Positions 8,357-17,468 of a stretch of 64,000 nucleotides of DNA are shown in pieces. Made by a program: the position numbers and the translations under genes. The notes beneath the pieces were generated by a model, which saw only the letters and a list, made by a program, of their open reading frames with translations, had not been told where the DNA came from and searched no databases. Numbering within the stretch: position 1 is the stretch's first letter; each line of letters opens with the position of its first letter. Source of the DNA: JBGPLJ01 sp035644395 (GTDB taxonomy: Bacteria; Pseudomonadota; Gammaproteobacteria; Steroidobacterales; Steroidobacteraceae); the NCBI GenBank assembly GCA_035644395.1, contig DASQOR010000066.1, positions 1 to 64,000 on the forward strand, in the 5' to 3' direction.

Positions 8357-8622
8357 CGCCGGAAACCGTCATGGCCCTCGCGCAGCACGCGCTCACCGTG
8401 ACGACGATGCTCGCGGCGCCCATGCTGATCGCGGCCCTCATCGCGGGCCTCGCCGTCGGCATGATCCAGGCGGCGACCCAGATCAATGAAATGACGCTGA
8501 GCTTCATCCCGAAACTCCTGGTGCTGGTCGCGACGCTCTTCATCGCCGGCCCCTGGATGCTGAAGCTCCTCGTGAGCTACACGCGCCAGCTCTTCGAGAG
8601 CATTCCCTCGCTCATCGGCTGA
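8353..8622 (+). CDS. fliQ: Flagellar export-gate protein FliQ
   Basis: FliQ subunits line the outside of the FliP-FliR gate. The 89-residue product has two membrane helices (about 16-38 and 50-72) and the conserved segment GLAVGMIQAATQINEMTLSFIPKLL. Length and order are typical. Its ATG overlaps the fliP stop (ATGA), and fliR begins 10 bases after its stop. Confidence 0.96.
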   Translation: MTPETVMALAQHALTVTTMLAAPMLIAALIAGLAVGMIQAATQINEMTLSFIPKLLVLVATLFIAGPWMLKLLVSYTRQLFESIPSLIG

Positions 8623-8632
8623 CCCGTGTCCC

Positions 8633-9418
8633 ATGCAGTTCAACGCCGCCGACCTCGTTCCCCTGGTGCAGAGCTTCTTCTGGCCGTTCCTCCGGGTCGT
8701 CGGCTTCGTGCTGGTCGCGCCGATCTTCGGCGCCGCCGTCGTGCCGGGACGCACGAAGGTCATCGTCGCACTGGCCCTCGGCATTCTGTTGACACCTGTC
8801 GCTTATGGCGGCTCGTCGCAGCCGCCGCCGATCGAGATCTTCTCGGCGGCGTTCTTTCTGACCATCGCGAACCAGATCCTCGTGGGTGCGGCCATCGGGT
8901 TCGTCGTCCAGCTCATCTTCGATGCGCTGGTGATCGGCGGCCAGACCATCGCCATGACAATGGGCCTCGGCTTCGCGACCCTCATCGACTCGCTCCGCGG
9001 CGCTTCCGTGCCGGTCGTGAGCCAGTTCATGCTGGTGTTCGGCCTCCTCATTTACCTCGCGTTGAACGGGCACATCGCGCTCATTGCAACGCTCGCCGAG
9101 AGCTTCCGCTGGGCGCCGGTCGGCACCGATTTTTCCGCCACGAGCAGCTGGCACGTCGCGGAGTTCGCGGGCTACATGTTCTCTTCGGGAGTGCTGATCG
9201 CGCTGCCCGCGATCGTCGCGCTCGTGATCGTCAACTTCGGCCTCGGCGTCGTCAGCCGCGCAGCACCCTCGCTCAATCTCTTCGCCATCGGCTTTCCGGT
9301 CACGATGCTGTTCGGCTTCCTCATCGTGATCCTGAGCGTGAAGCTCCTGCCCGAGCGCGTGATGGACATGGTCGAGGCGAGCCTCGAGCAGGTTCGCCTC
9401 GTGGTCACGGCCCGCTGA
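8633..9418 (+). CDS. fliR: Flagellar export-gate protein FliR
   Basis: FliR is the single-copy gate subunit that completes the FliP5-FliR1 pore. The 261-residue hydrophobic product has about six helices and family segments such as FFWPFLRVVGFVLVAPIFGA and LNLFAIGFPVTMLFGFLIVI. The ATG at 8633 is chosen over a GTG at 8626, which is out of frame. It follows fliQ and precedes flhB, matching the canonical export-gate gene order. Confidence 0.95.
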   Translation: MQFNAADLVPLVQSFFWPFLRVVGFVLVAPIFGAAVVPGRTKVIVALALGILLTPVAYGGSSQPPPIEIFSAAFFLTIANQILVGAAIGFVVQLIFDALVIGGQTIAMTMGLGFATLIDSLRGASVPVVSQFMLVFGLLIYLALNGHIALIATLAESFRWAPVGTDFSATSSWHVAEFAGYMFSSGVLIALPAIVALVIVNFGLGVVSRAAPSLNLFAIGFPVTMLFGFLIVILSVKLLPERVMDMVEASLEQVRLVVTAR

Positions 9419-9438
9419 GCGCAACGGACTGAGAGCCC

Positions 9439-10566
9439 ATGGCCGAAGTCGACCAGCAACAGGAACGAACCGAGCGAGCGACTCCGAAGCGCGTGAAGGA
9501 CGCGCGCGAGCGCGGCCAGGTTCCCCGCTCGCGGGAATTGAGCACGACGCTCGTCTTGCTCGCGGGAGCCGGCTGTCTCTACGGCGCCGGCACGCTCATG
9601 AGCGGCAATCTCGCGCGGCATCTGCGCCAGGGGCTCGAATTCGATCCGCATTGGCTCGACGCACCGGAGGCGATCGCGCCTGCGCTCGGTTCGGCGGTCG
9701 TGCAGGCATTGATCGACGTGTGGCCGGTGCTCGGCGCCGTGTTCGCTGCCGCGCTGATCGCGCCGCTCGCGCTCGGAGGGTGGACCTTCAGCGGCCAGGC
9801 GCTCCTCCCGGATTTCTCGCGACTGAGTCCGATCCAGGGCCTGAAGCGCGTCTTCGGCTGGCACGGGCTCGTCGAACTCCTGAAAGCGCTCGCGAAATGC
9901 GTGCTGGTGGGCGGCGTCGCGGCGGCAGTCATCTACGCCTACATGGACGACGCCGTCGCGCTCGGACGGATGCCGGTGCAGGGCGGGATCGCGCGTGCCG
10001 CGCACCTGGTCGGAACCGCCTTCGTCTGGATGTCCGCGGCGCTCGTCGTGGTCGCCGCGGCCGACGTGCCGTTCCAGCTCTGGGATTTCCAGCAACGCCT
10101 GCGCATGTCGCGGCACGAAGTGCGCGAGGAAATGAAGGAGACCGACGGCCGGCCGGAAGTGAAGTCGCGCATCCGCCAGCTGCAGCAGCAGCTCGCACGC
10201 CGCCGCATGATGGAGCAGGTGCCCAAGGCCGATGTCGTCATCACGAACCCGACGCACTTCGCCGTGGCGCTGCGCTACGACGCCCTCAAGATGCGCGCAC
10301 CGCGCGTAGTCGCCAAGGGCGCCGATCTCGTCGCGCTCGCCATCCGGCGCGTCGCCGAAGCGAGCCAGGTGCCGACCTTCGAATCGCCGATCCTCGCACG
10401 CGCGCTCTACCGCAACGTCGACATCGGCAAGGAAATCCCCGGCGGCCTCTACGTCGCGGTCGCGCAGGTGCTCACCTACATCTACCAGATGAAGCGGCTG
10501 CCGGCGCAGACCTTTGCCCGCATGGCGCGGCCGCAACCGGCGCTGAGCGCGGAGTTCACTGACTGA
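9439..10566 (+). CDS. flhB: Flagellar export specificity switch FlhB
   Basis: FlhB switches export from rod/hook to filament substrates. The product (375 residues) has an N-terminal charged stretch, four membrane helices and a cytoplasmic domain with the self-cleavage site NPTH at residues 270-273. Cleavage between Asn270 and Pro271 is conserved family behaviour. The segment NPTHFAVALRYDALKMRAP is close to other FlhB proteins. The stop codon overlaps the flhA start by one base. Confidence 0.96.
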   Translation: MAEVDQQQERTERATPKRVKDARERGQVPRSRELSTTLVLLAGAGCLYGAGTLMSGNLARHLRQGLEFDPHWLDAPEAIAPALGSAVVQALIDVWPVLGAVFAAALIAPLALGGWTFSGQALLPDFSRLSPIQGLKRVFGWHGLVELLKALAKCVLVGGVAAAVIYAYMDDAVALGRMPVQGGIARAAHLVGTAFVWMSAALVVVAAADVPFQLWDFQQRLRMSRHEVREEMKETDGRPEVKSRIRQLQQQLARRRMMEQVPKADVVITNPTHFAVALRYDALKMRAPRVVAKGADLVALAIRRVAEASQVPTFESPILARALYRNVDIGKEIPGGLYVAVAQVLTYIYQMKRLPAQTFARMARPQPALSAEFTD

Positions 10567-12653
10567 TGGCCACCGCAACCCTCGGCGGAACGATCGCGAG
10601 CTTTGCGCGCAACGGCCTCGGCGTGCCGATCCTCCTCATGGTGGTGCTCGCCATGATGGTGCTGCCGCTGCCGCCGTTCCTGCTGGACGTGCTCTTCACG
10701 TTCAACATCTCGCTCTCGCTCGTCATCATCCTCGCGGTCATCTACGTGAAGCGCCCGCTCGAGTTCGGCGCCTTCCCGACGGTGCTGCTCGCCGCGACTC
10801 TGCTGCGCCTTGCGCTCAACGTCGCCTCGACCCGCGTCGTGCTCCTGCACGGCCACACCGGGACAGGATCCGCCGGCCAGGTCATCAAAGCGTTCGGCGA
10901 ATTCGTGGTCGGTGGCAACTACGCGGTCGGCCTCATCGTGTTCACGATCTTCGTGATCATCAACTTCGTGGTCGTCACGAAGGGCGCGGGACGCATCTCG
11001 GAAGTGAGCGCGCGCTTCACGCTGGATGCCATGCCCGGCAAGCAGATGGCGATCGACGCCGATCTCAATGCCGGCATCATCAATCAGCCGGAAGCAATAG
11101 CCCGGCGCCAGGAGATCCGCGAGGAAGCCGATTTCTATGGCGCGATGGATGGCGCGAGCAAGTTCGTCCGCGGCGATGCGGTCGCCGGCATCCTCGTCGT
11201 TTTCATCAACGTGCTCGGCGGGCTCGCCATCGGCACCTTGCAGCACGACATGGCGGTTGCGGACGCGGGCCGCGTGTATTCGCTCCTCACCATTGGCGAC
11301 GGCCTCGTCGCGCAGATCCCGGCGCTGCTGCTCTCCGTCGCAGTCGCGATCCTCGTGACGCGCGTCTCGCGTTCGCAGGACATGAGCCAGCAGGTGGCCT
11401 CGCAAGTGCTCGGCCAGCCGCAGGCACTCGCGGTCGCGGCGGGCATCCTCGGGATCATGGGGCTCATTCCGGGCATGCCGAATCTGGCCTTCCTCATGAT
11501 GGCAGCGATTTGCGGTTTCGGTGCTTACGGGCTGGCATCGCGGCGTGCGCAGGCGCTCGAGAAGCCGGCCGCGGCGGCGGTCGAGAAACCTCCGGCCGCG
11601 CCGACGGATGTGAAGGAACTGAGCTGGGACGACGTCGAGCAGGTCGATCTCATCGGCCTCGAAGTCGGCTACCGGCTGATCCCTCTCGTCGACAAGGCGC
11701 AGGGCGGCGAACTCATGAGCCGCATCAAGGGCGTGCGCAAGAAGCTCTCCGAGGATCTCGGCTTCCTCGTGCAGCCCGTGCACATCCGCGACAACCTCGA
11801 GCTCGGCCCGAGCGCGTACCGCATCACGATTCTCGGCGCGCCGGTCGGCGAAGCCGACGTGCAGGTCGGCAACGATCTCGCCATCAATTCGGGCTCGGTG
11901 GCGGCGCCGATCGCGGGCGCTCCGACCAAGGATCCGGCCTTCGGCCTCGATGCCGTCTGGATCGACCGCGGGCGGCGCGAACAGGCGCAGACGCTCGGCT
12001 ACACCGTGGTCGACGAGAGCACCGTGATCGCGACGCACCTGAGCCATCTCCTGCAGGGCCATGCGAACGAACTCCTCGGTCACGAGGAAGTGCAGCAGAT
12101 GCTGAATCGCCTGGCGAAGACGGCGCCGAAGCTCGTCGAGGATCTCGTGCCGAAGACGCTGACGCTCAGCGTCGTCGTCAAGGTGCTGCAGCAGCTGCTC
12201 GCAGAGCGCGTGTCGATCCGCAATATCCGCACGATCTGCGAGACGCTGTCGGAGCAGGCGCCGAAGACACAGGATCCCGTCATGCTCGTCGCCGCCGTGC
12301 GTGTCGCGCTCGGCCGGCAGATCGTCCAGGGCATCGCGGGCCTCAGGCAGGAGCTGCCGGTCATCACACTCGATCCGAAGCTCGAGCACCTCTTGCAGGA
12401 CTCGATGGCTGCGGGTGGGGGCGACGGTCCCGGCTTCGAACCCGGCCTCGCCGATCGCATGCACGCGTCGCTCGTCGACAACGCGCGCCGGCTCGAGATC
12501 GCGGGCGAACCGGCGGTGCTCCTTGTCTCTCCAAAACTCCGGCCCTGGATCGCACGCTTCGTGCGCCAGGCCGTGCCCAATCTCAACGTGCTCGCATACA
12601 CCGAAATTCCGGAGAGCCGCCGCATCCGCGTGGTCGCGGCGGTCGGTCAATAG
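10566..12653 (+). CDS. flhA: Flagellar export protein FlhA
   Basis: FlhA forms a nine-subunit ring below the gate, couples the proton-motive force to export and docks chaperone-substrate complexes. The 695-residue product has eight membrane helices in the first 320 residues, with the signature LLRLALNVASTRVVLLHG, a linker, and a four-subdomain cytoplasmic part (about 350-695). The Ala/Pro-rich linker at about 325-350 is a natural variable region. It is translationally coupled to flhB and followed 12 bases later by flhF. Confidence 0.97.
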   Translation: MATATLGGTIASFARNGLGVPILLMVVLAMMVLPLPPFLLDVLFTFNISLSLVIILAVIYVKRPLEFGAFPTVLLAATLLRLALNVASTRVVLLHGHTGTGSAGQVIKAFGEFVVGGNYAVGLIVFTIFVIINFVVVTKGAGRISEVSARFTLDAMPGKQMAIDADLNAGIINQPEAIARRQEIREEADFYGAMDGASKFVRGDAVAGILVVFINVLGGLAIGTLQHDMAVADAGRVYSLLTIGDGLVAQIPALLLSVAVAILVTRVSRSQDMSQQVASQVLGQPQALAVAAGILGIMGLIPGMPNLAFLMMAAICGFGAYGLASRRAQALEKPAAAAVEKPPAAPTDVKELSWDDVEQVDLIGLEVGYRLIPLVDKAQGGELMSRIKGVRKKLSEDLGFLVQPVHIRDNLELGPSAYRITILGAPVGEADVQVGNDLAINSGSVAAPIAGAPTKDPAFGLDAVWIDRGRREQAQTLGYTVVDESTVIATHLSHLLQGHANELLGHEEVQQMLNRLAKTAPKLVEDLVPKTLTLSVVVKVLQQLLAERVSIRNIRTICETLSEQAPKTQDPVMLVAAVRVALGRQIVQGIAGLRQELPVITLDPKLEHLLQDSMAAGGGDGPGFEPGLADRMHASLVDNARRLEIAGEPAVLLVSPKLRPWIARFVRQAVPNLNVLAYTEIPESRRIRVVAAVGQ

Positions 12654-12665
12654 GAGATGGCCTGA

Positions 12666-14048
12666 ATGAAAATGAAACGCTTCTTCGCCGCCACCATGCG
12701 CGAAGCCATTGCGCAGGTCCGGACCGAGCAGGGACCGGATGCGGTCATTCTCTCGAACAAGCGCGTGGAGGGCGGGGTCGAGATCGTCACCGCCATCGAC
12801 TACGACGAATCCCTCGTGCAGCAGGCCCTCGGCGGTCCCGCGCGCCCGTCCGCCGCGGAGCCGGCGCCCGCCGTCGTCGAATCGCCCGCTCCGGCTCCGG
12901 TGCCCGCGGCCACGACAGAGCCCGTTGCCTCACCGAAGCCGGGATTTTTCGGGACGCTCCGTGGGGCCATGCGCAGCAAGCCCGCGTCAGCGAGCGAATC
13001 GCCGACGGAAGCGGCTGCGCAACCGATGCAGCAGTCAGCCGATTCAAGACGCGGCGCGACACCCGTGTCGCGTCCCCGCCCGGCGGTGTTGACGCAGTCA
13101 TCGGCCTCCGATCCCGCGCTCGCGCAGATGCAGCGGCAGGTGGACTCGATGCGCAAGCTCCTCGAAACGCAGCTCTCGAGCCTTGCGTGGAATGACCTGA
13201 CGCGGCGCCAGCCCGCGCGCGCCCGCGTGCTGAATGATCTCATCGCGCTCGACGTGGCGCCGGATATCGCGCGCCAGCTCGCAAACGAGATGCCCGCGCT
13301 CAAGTCGACCGACGATCTCTGGCGCATTCCGCTCGCGCTCCTGGTGCGTCGCCTGCCGGTGGTCGACGACAAGCTGCTTGACGACGGCGGCGTGATCGCG
13401 GTCGTCGGCCCGACGGGTGTCGGCAAGACGACGACCATTGCGAAGCTCGCGGCACGATTTGCGCTGCGGCACGGCGCCCGCAGCGTCGCGCTCGTCAGTA
13501 CCGACGGCTATCGTATAGGCGCCCGCGAGCAGCTCCTCACGTTTGCTCGCATCATCGGCGTGCCGATGCACGTCGCGGCCGATGCGCGTGAACTCGGCGA
13601 CGTCCTCGATTCCCTGGCGCCGCGCAAGCTCGTGCTCATCGATACGGCGGGCATGAGCCGCCTCGACCTGAAACTCGCGGAGCAGCTGCAGGCGCTCGCG
13701 CGCCACGGCGACCGCATCCGCATCCTGCTCGCGCTCGCGGCGAACACGGAGCTCGCGGCGCTCGATGACACCGTCCGCATTTTCGCCCCGCTCAAGCCCA
13801 AAGCCTGTGTGCTCACCAAAGTCGACGAGGCGGGGAGTCTCGGCGCGGTGCTGTCGACCGTCATTCGGCACAACCTGCCGATCGCGCACCTGACGGACGG
13901 GCAACGCGTGCCCGAAGACATCCACGCGGGCATCGCGCGCCGCGTGTGGCTCGTGCGCACGGCGGCGAAGCTGCGCGAACGGTCGGGGCGCGTACCCGAC
14001 GAGGCGGTGCTCGCGAAACATTTCGGCAAGGTTGCGGTGAATGCATAA
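12666..14048 (+). CDS. flhF: Flagellar placement GTPase FlhF
   Basis: FlhF is an SRP-type GTPase that sets the polar site of flagellar assembly. The 460-residue product has an N-terminal B domain (MKRFFAATMREAIAQVRTEQGPDAVILSNKRV type), a long Pro/Ala-rich linker (about 60-150), an N domain, and a G domain with a P-loop at about 247-255 (GPTGVGKTTT), DTAGMSR and TKVDEA motifs. It precedes fleN and overlaps it by 8 bases. Together they imply polar flagella with number control. The start at 12666 is chosen for alignment of the MKRFFA motif. Confidence 0.96.
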   Translation: MKMKRFFAATMREAIAQVRTEQGPDAVILSNKRVEGGVEIVTAIDYDESLVQQALGGPARPSAAEPAPAVVESPAPAPVPAATTEPVASPKPGFFGTLRGAMRSKPASASESPTEAAAQPMQQSADSRRGATPVSRPRPAVLTQSSASDPALAQMQRQVDSMRKLLETQLSSLAWNDLTRRQPARARVLNDLIALDVAPDIARQLANEMPALKSTDDLWRIPLALLVRRLPVVDDKLLDDGGVIAVVGPTGVGKTTTIAKLAARFALRHGARSVALVSTDGYRIGAREQLLTFARIIGVPMHVAADARELGDVLDSLAPRKLVLIDTAGMSRLDLKLAEQLQALARHGDRIRILLALAANTELAALDDTVRIFAPLKPKACVLTKVDEAGSLGAVLSTVIRHNLPIAHLTDGQRVPEDIHAGIARRVWLVRTAAKLRERSGRVPDEAVLAKHFGKVAVNA

Positions 14049-14940
14049 AAAAATGAAAAGCGGCGATACCGCATGGACCCAGGCCGGCGCACTCGATGCG
14101 CTGAAGCGCGCCACGCCGGTCAAGGTGGTTGCCGTGACGGGCGGCAAGGGCGGCATCGGCAAGACGACGGTCGCCATCAATCTCGGGGTCGCGCTCGCGA
14201 TGCGCGGCCGCGATGTGCTGCTGCTCGATGCGGATCTCGGGCTTGCGAACGTCGACGTGATGCTCGGCCTCACGCCCCGCTTCAATCTCGGCCACGTCGT
14301 GGGCGGGGAGTGCCGGCTCGAGGATGCGATCGTGACGGGCGCGCACGGATTGCACGTCATCGCCGCGGCCTCGGGCCTCAAGCGCATGGCGAACCTGTCG
14401 ACCGCCGAACATGTCGGCATCGTGCGGGCGTTCGATGAGCTCTATCACCGCATCGACGTCCTGCTGATCGACACCGCCGCGGGCCTCGGCGACAGCGTGC
14501 TGACCTTCTGCCAGGCGGCGCACGATGTCCTCGTCGTGGTCTGCGACGAACCGGCGTCCCTCACCGACGCCTATGGGCTCATCAAGGTGCTTAGCCGCGA
14601 CCACGGCGTCGGGCGCTTTCGCATCCTCGCGAACCAGGTGCGCAATCCGCTCCACGGCCGGGAGCTGCACCTAAAGCTCGCACGGGTCTGTGACCGGTTT
14701 CTCAATGTGACCCTCGAGTTCGCCGGGGCCGTACCCGCCGACCGCTATGCGCGCGCCGCCGTGCAGAGGCAGGGGCCGGTGGTCGACCTTTTTCCTTCCA
14801 GTTCCGCGGCTTTAGCTATCAAGAAGCTCGCGGAACGGGCCGATAACTGGGCCGTGCCTGAAAGGGCCCGCGGCCATGTCGAGTTCTTTCTGGAACGCCT
14901 AGTCCGCGCCGGACGGGCGAGCACAAGCGCTTTGCAATGA
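14041..14940 (+). CDS. fleN: Flagellar number regulator FleN/FlhG, MinD-type ATPase
   Basis: FleN (FlhG) is a ParA/MinD ATPase that limits flagellar number; in Pseudomonas and Vibrio it antagonises the master regulator FleQ/FlrA. The 299-residue product has a deviant Walker A motif (GGKGGIGKTT, residues 33-42), a MinD-like switch (LLLDADLGLANVDVMLG) and DTAAGLGDSV. ATG 14041 overlaps the flhF stop and has AAGG upstream; ATG 14053 would also serve. Its stop overlaps the fliA start (ATGA). Confidence 0.95.
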   Translation: MHKKMKSGDTAWTQAGALDALKRATPVKVVAVTGGKGGIGKTTVAINLGVALAMRGRDVLLLDADLGLANVDVMLGLTPRFNLGHVVGGECRLEDAIVTGAHGLHVIAAASGLKRMANLSTAEHVGIVRAFDELYHRIDVLLIDTAAGLGDSVLTFCQAAHDVLVVVCDEPASLTDAYGLIKVLSRDHGVGRFRILANQVRNPLHGRELHLKLARVCDRFLNVTLEFAGAVPADRYARAAVQRQGPVVDLFPSSSAALAIKKLAERADNWAVPERARGHVEFFLERLVRAGRASTSALQ

Positions 14941-15701
14941 GAGCAAAAAAGCAGCACTACGTGGATGTTGGACCGGCCGCCGAGCCGGCGGGCCCGAGGG
15001 ACCTGCCGCAGGATGAGCTCGCCGTGCGTCATGCCGATCTCGTCAAGCGGATCGCGTATCACCTCGTGAGCCGCATGCCGCCGAACGTGGAGGTCGATGA
15101 CCTCATCCAGGCCGGCATGATCGGCCTCCTCGACGCCGCGCGGCACTACACCGCGAGCAAGGGCGCCAACTTCGAGACCTACGCCGGCATCCGCATTCGC
15201 GGCGCGATGCTCGACGAGGTGCGCAAGTCCGACTGGACCCCGCGCTCCGTGCACCGGAGCGTGCGCGAGATGGCGGAAGTCGTCCGCCGCATCGAGAACG
15301 AGACGGGTCACGACGCCAAGGCGACGGACGTCGCGAAGGCGCTCGGCATCTCGCTCGAGGACTATCACAAGCTCGTGCAGGACGCCGCGAGCTGCCGGCT
15401 CTTCAGCTTCGATTCCCTCGGCGGGCCCGACGACGACAGCCCGGCCGACTATGCGCCCGACGCGCGGCCGGGGCCGCTCGATGAGCTGACCGACGCCGAC
15501 TTCCGCCAGGCGCTCATCGGCGCGATCGACGGTCTTCCCGAGCGCGAGAAACTCGTGCTCGCGCTCTACTACGACGAGGAGCTGAACCTGCGCGAGATCG
15601 GCGATGTGCTCGACGTGAGCGAATCGCGCGTCTGCCAGATCCACGGGCAGGCGCTCGTGCGCGTGCGCGCGCGCATGGATGAGTGGCTGAAGAGCGATTA
15701 G
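14937..15701 (+). CDS. fliA: Flagellar sigma factor sigma-28
   Basis: FliA directs late flagellar genes such as flagellin. The 254-residue product shows sigma-70 regions 2 (VKRIAYHLVSRMPPNVEVDDLIQAGMIGLLDA-type, with FETYAGIRIRGAMLDEVRK), 3 (region around DAKATDVAKALGI) and 4 (LNLREIGDVLDVSESRVCQIHGQAL). It is coupled to fleN. In Pseudomonas cheY, cheZ, cheA and cheB follow; here the stator genes follow after 14 bases. Confidence 0.96.
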   Translation: MRAKKQHYVDVGPAAEPAGPRDLPQDELAVRHADLVKRIAYHLVSRMPPNVEVDDLIQAGMIGLLDAARHYTASKGANFETYAGIRIRGAMLDEVRKSDWTPRSVHRSVREMAEVVRRIENETGHDAKATDVAKALGISLEDYHKLVQDAASCRLFSFDSLGGPDDDSPADYAPDARPGPLDELTDADFRQALIGAIDGLPEREKLVLALYYDEELNLREIGDVLDVSESRVCQIHGQALVRVRARMDEWLKSD

Positions 15702-15715
15702 CCGGCGATCCGCCC

Positions 15716-16456
15716 ATGGATATCCTCAGCATCGTCGGCGTCTTCCTCGCGTTCGTCGCGATCATCGGCGGCAGTATCCTGAAGGGGAGCGGTGTCAAGG
15801 CGCTGCTCGGCGCAGCGGCATTCGTCATCGTCGTGCTCGGCACGGTCGCGGCGATCCTGTTGCAGACCCCGCTCGCGACTTTCATGCGCATGATCAAGAT
15901 CATCGGCTGGGTCTTCAAACCGCCGGCCGCGGATGCCCACGCGATCATCCAGAAGCTGGTCGAATGGTCGAACGTCGCGCGCAAGCAGGGTCTCCTCGGG
16001 CTCGAGTCCGCGGTCGAACAGGAGCCGGACGATTTCGTGAAGAAGGGCCTGCAGTCGCTGGTCGACGGCGGCGAGCCGGACGCCATCCGCGCGTCCATGG
16101 AAGTCGAGCTCGAGACGCGGCAGCACTTCGACAACGCCGCCGCCAAGGTGCTCGAGGGCATGGGCATCTACGCACCGACTCTCGGCATCATCGGTGCGGT
16201 CATGGGCCTGATGGCGGTCATGCAGAACCTCAACGATCCGAGCAAGCTCGGTCACGGCATTGCCGCGGCCTTCATCGCGACGATCTACGGCATCGGGCTG
16301 GCGAATCTTTTCTTCCTGCCGATGGCGAGCAAGCTCAAGTCGATCGTGCAGCACCAGTCGCAGATCCGGCAGATGACCATCGAAGGCATCATCTCGATCG
16401 CGCAGGGCGAGAACCCGCGCAACATCGAGTCGAAGCTGCGCGGCTACCTGCACTAG
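15716..16456 (+). CDS. motC: Flagellar stator protein MotC (MotA family)
   Basis: MotA-type subunit of a proton-driven stator, forming the five-fold ring around the MotB-type dimer. The 246-residue product begins MDILSIVGVFLAFVAIIGG and has four membrane helices with the family segment GIYAPTLGIIGAVMGLMAVMQNL. The ATG at 15716 is preferred; a GTG further upstream in frame lies inside fliA. Pairing with motD directly after sigma-28 matches the second stator pair (MotCD) of Pseudomonas. A separate MotAB pair, if present, is outside this window. Confidence 0.92.
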   Translation: MDILSIVGVFLAFVAIIGGSILKGSGVKALLGAAAFVIVVLGTVAAILLQTPLATFMRMIKIIGWVFKPPAADAHAIIQKLVEWSNVARKQGLLGLESAVEQEPDDFVKKGLQSLVDGGEPDAIRASMEVELETRQHFDNAAAKVLEGMGIYAPTLGIIGAVMGLMAVMQNLNDPSKLGHGIAAAFIATIYGIGLANLFFLPMASKLKSIVQHQSQIRQMTIEGIISIAQGENPRNIESKLRGYLH

Positions 16457-16472
16457 GACTCGAGGCCCCTCC

Positions 16473-17450
16473 ATGGCGCGCAAGAAACATCACGAGGAAC
16501 ACCAGAACCACGAGGCTTGGGCCATCCCCTACGGCGACCTCGTGACGCTGCTGCTCGCCTTGTTCGTCGTGCTCTACTCGATGTCTTCGGTCAACGTCGG
16601 CAAGTACCGCATCCTCTCCGATGCGCTGGTTGCGGCATTCCGCGGCGCGCCGACGACGACGACCCCGGTGCCCGTCGGCAAGCCCGCGTCCGGCAAGGGC
16701 GGCGACCAGATGCTGGTCGGCGTGCGGCCGACCGCGCTCGTCAAGCTGCCGAGCCCGGTCGAGAAACCGAAGCCGGTCGCGCCGCCCGTCAACCCGATGG
16801 CCGGCGCGCTCGTGCGCATGGCGGCCGAGATCGAAAAGGCGATGAAGGAGTTGATCGACCGCAATCTCGTGACCGTGCGCCAGGAAAAACTCTGGCTCGA
16901 GGTCGAGATCCGCACCGACATCCTCTTTCGCAGCGGCGACGCCGACATCAATGCCCAGGCGATACCGGTCCTGAGAAGCCTCGCCGATATCCTCAAGCCC
17001 TTTCCGAACCCGATTCACGTCGAAGGCCACACGGACAACCGCCCGATCCGCACGGCGGCCTTTCCATCCAACTGGGAGCTCTCGGCGGCGCGCGCCGCGA
17101 CCGTGGTGCACCTCTTCGTGAACCAGGGCGTCGACCCGCAACGGCTCAAAATCGTGGGACTCGCGGAACAGGCGCCGATCGCGACCAATGACACGGCCGA
17201 GGGACGCAATGCCAACCGGCGCGTGCGTATCGTCGTGCTGGAATCGGCCGACGTGTCCGAGGACGCGTATGCCGTGCGGTTGCATTCCGACGCGACTGCG
17301 GCGAACGAGGCAAACGCCCTTGGCGTCGCGGAGCCGAACGGAATGAACCGGGTGCTCTTGAGCGTGCCGGCCGAGGAGCTGTCGAAGAAGCTCGCGCCGT
17401 CGGCGCCCGAGCCCTTGCCTGAGCCTTTGAAACCGCCCTCCAAACCCTAG
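16473..17450 (+). CDS. motD: Flagellar stator protein MotD (MotB family)
   Basis: MotB-type partner of MotC. The 325-residue product has a charged cytoplasmic start, one membrane helix with the proton-carrying Asp22 (PYGDLVTLLLALFVVLYSM), a periplasmic linker (about 60-125) and an OmpA-like peptidoglycan-binding domain (about 150-255) with VEGHTDNRPI and GRNANRRVRI motifs. The C-terminal Pro-rich tail (about 270-325) is a variable extension. Spacing to motC is 16 bases. Confidence 0.94.
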   Translation: MARKKHHEEHQNHEAWAIPYGDLVTLLLALFVVLYSMSSVNVGKYRILSDALVAAFRGAPTTTTPVPVGKPASGKGGDQMLVGVRPTALVKLPSPVEKPKPVAPPVNPMAGALVRMAAEIEKAMKELIDRNLVTVRQEKLWLEVEIRTDILFRSGDADINAQAIPVLRSLADILKPFPNPIHVEGHTDNRPIRTAAFPSNWELSAARAATVVHLFVNQGVDPQRLKIVGLAEQAPIATNDTAEGRNANRRVRIVVLESADVSEDAYAVRLHSDATAANEANALGVAEPNGMNRVLLSVPAEELSKKLAPSAPEPLPEPLKPPSKP

Positions 17451-17468
17451 AACCACGCGAGAAATCCC

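Noticed and set aside
10482..12650. Long antisense open frame across flhA
   Set aside because: Arg/His/Asp-rich composition typical of antisense reading in high-GC genes; flhA on the other strand is certain.
15640..15716. Search for a sigma-28 promoter before motC
   Set aside because: No TAAA-N15-GCCGATAA-like sequence is present, and only 14 bases separate fliA from motC.
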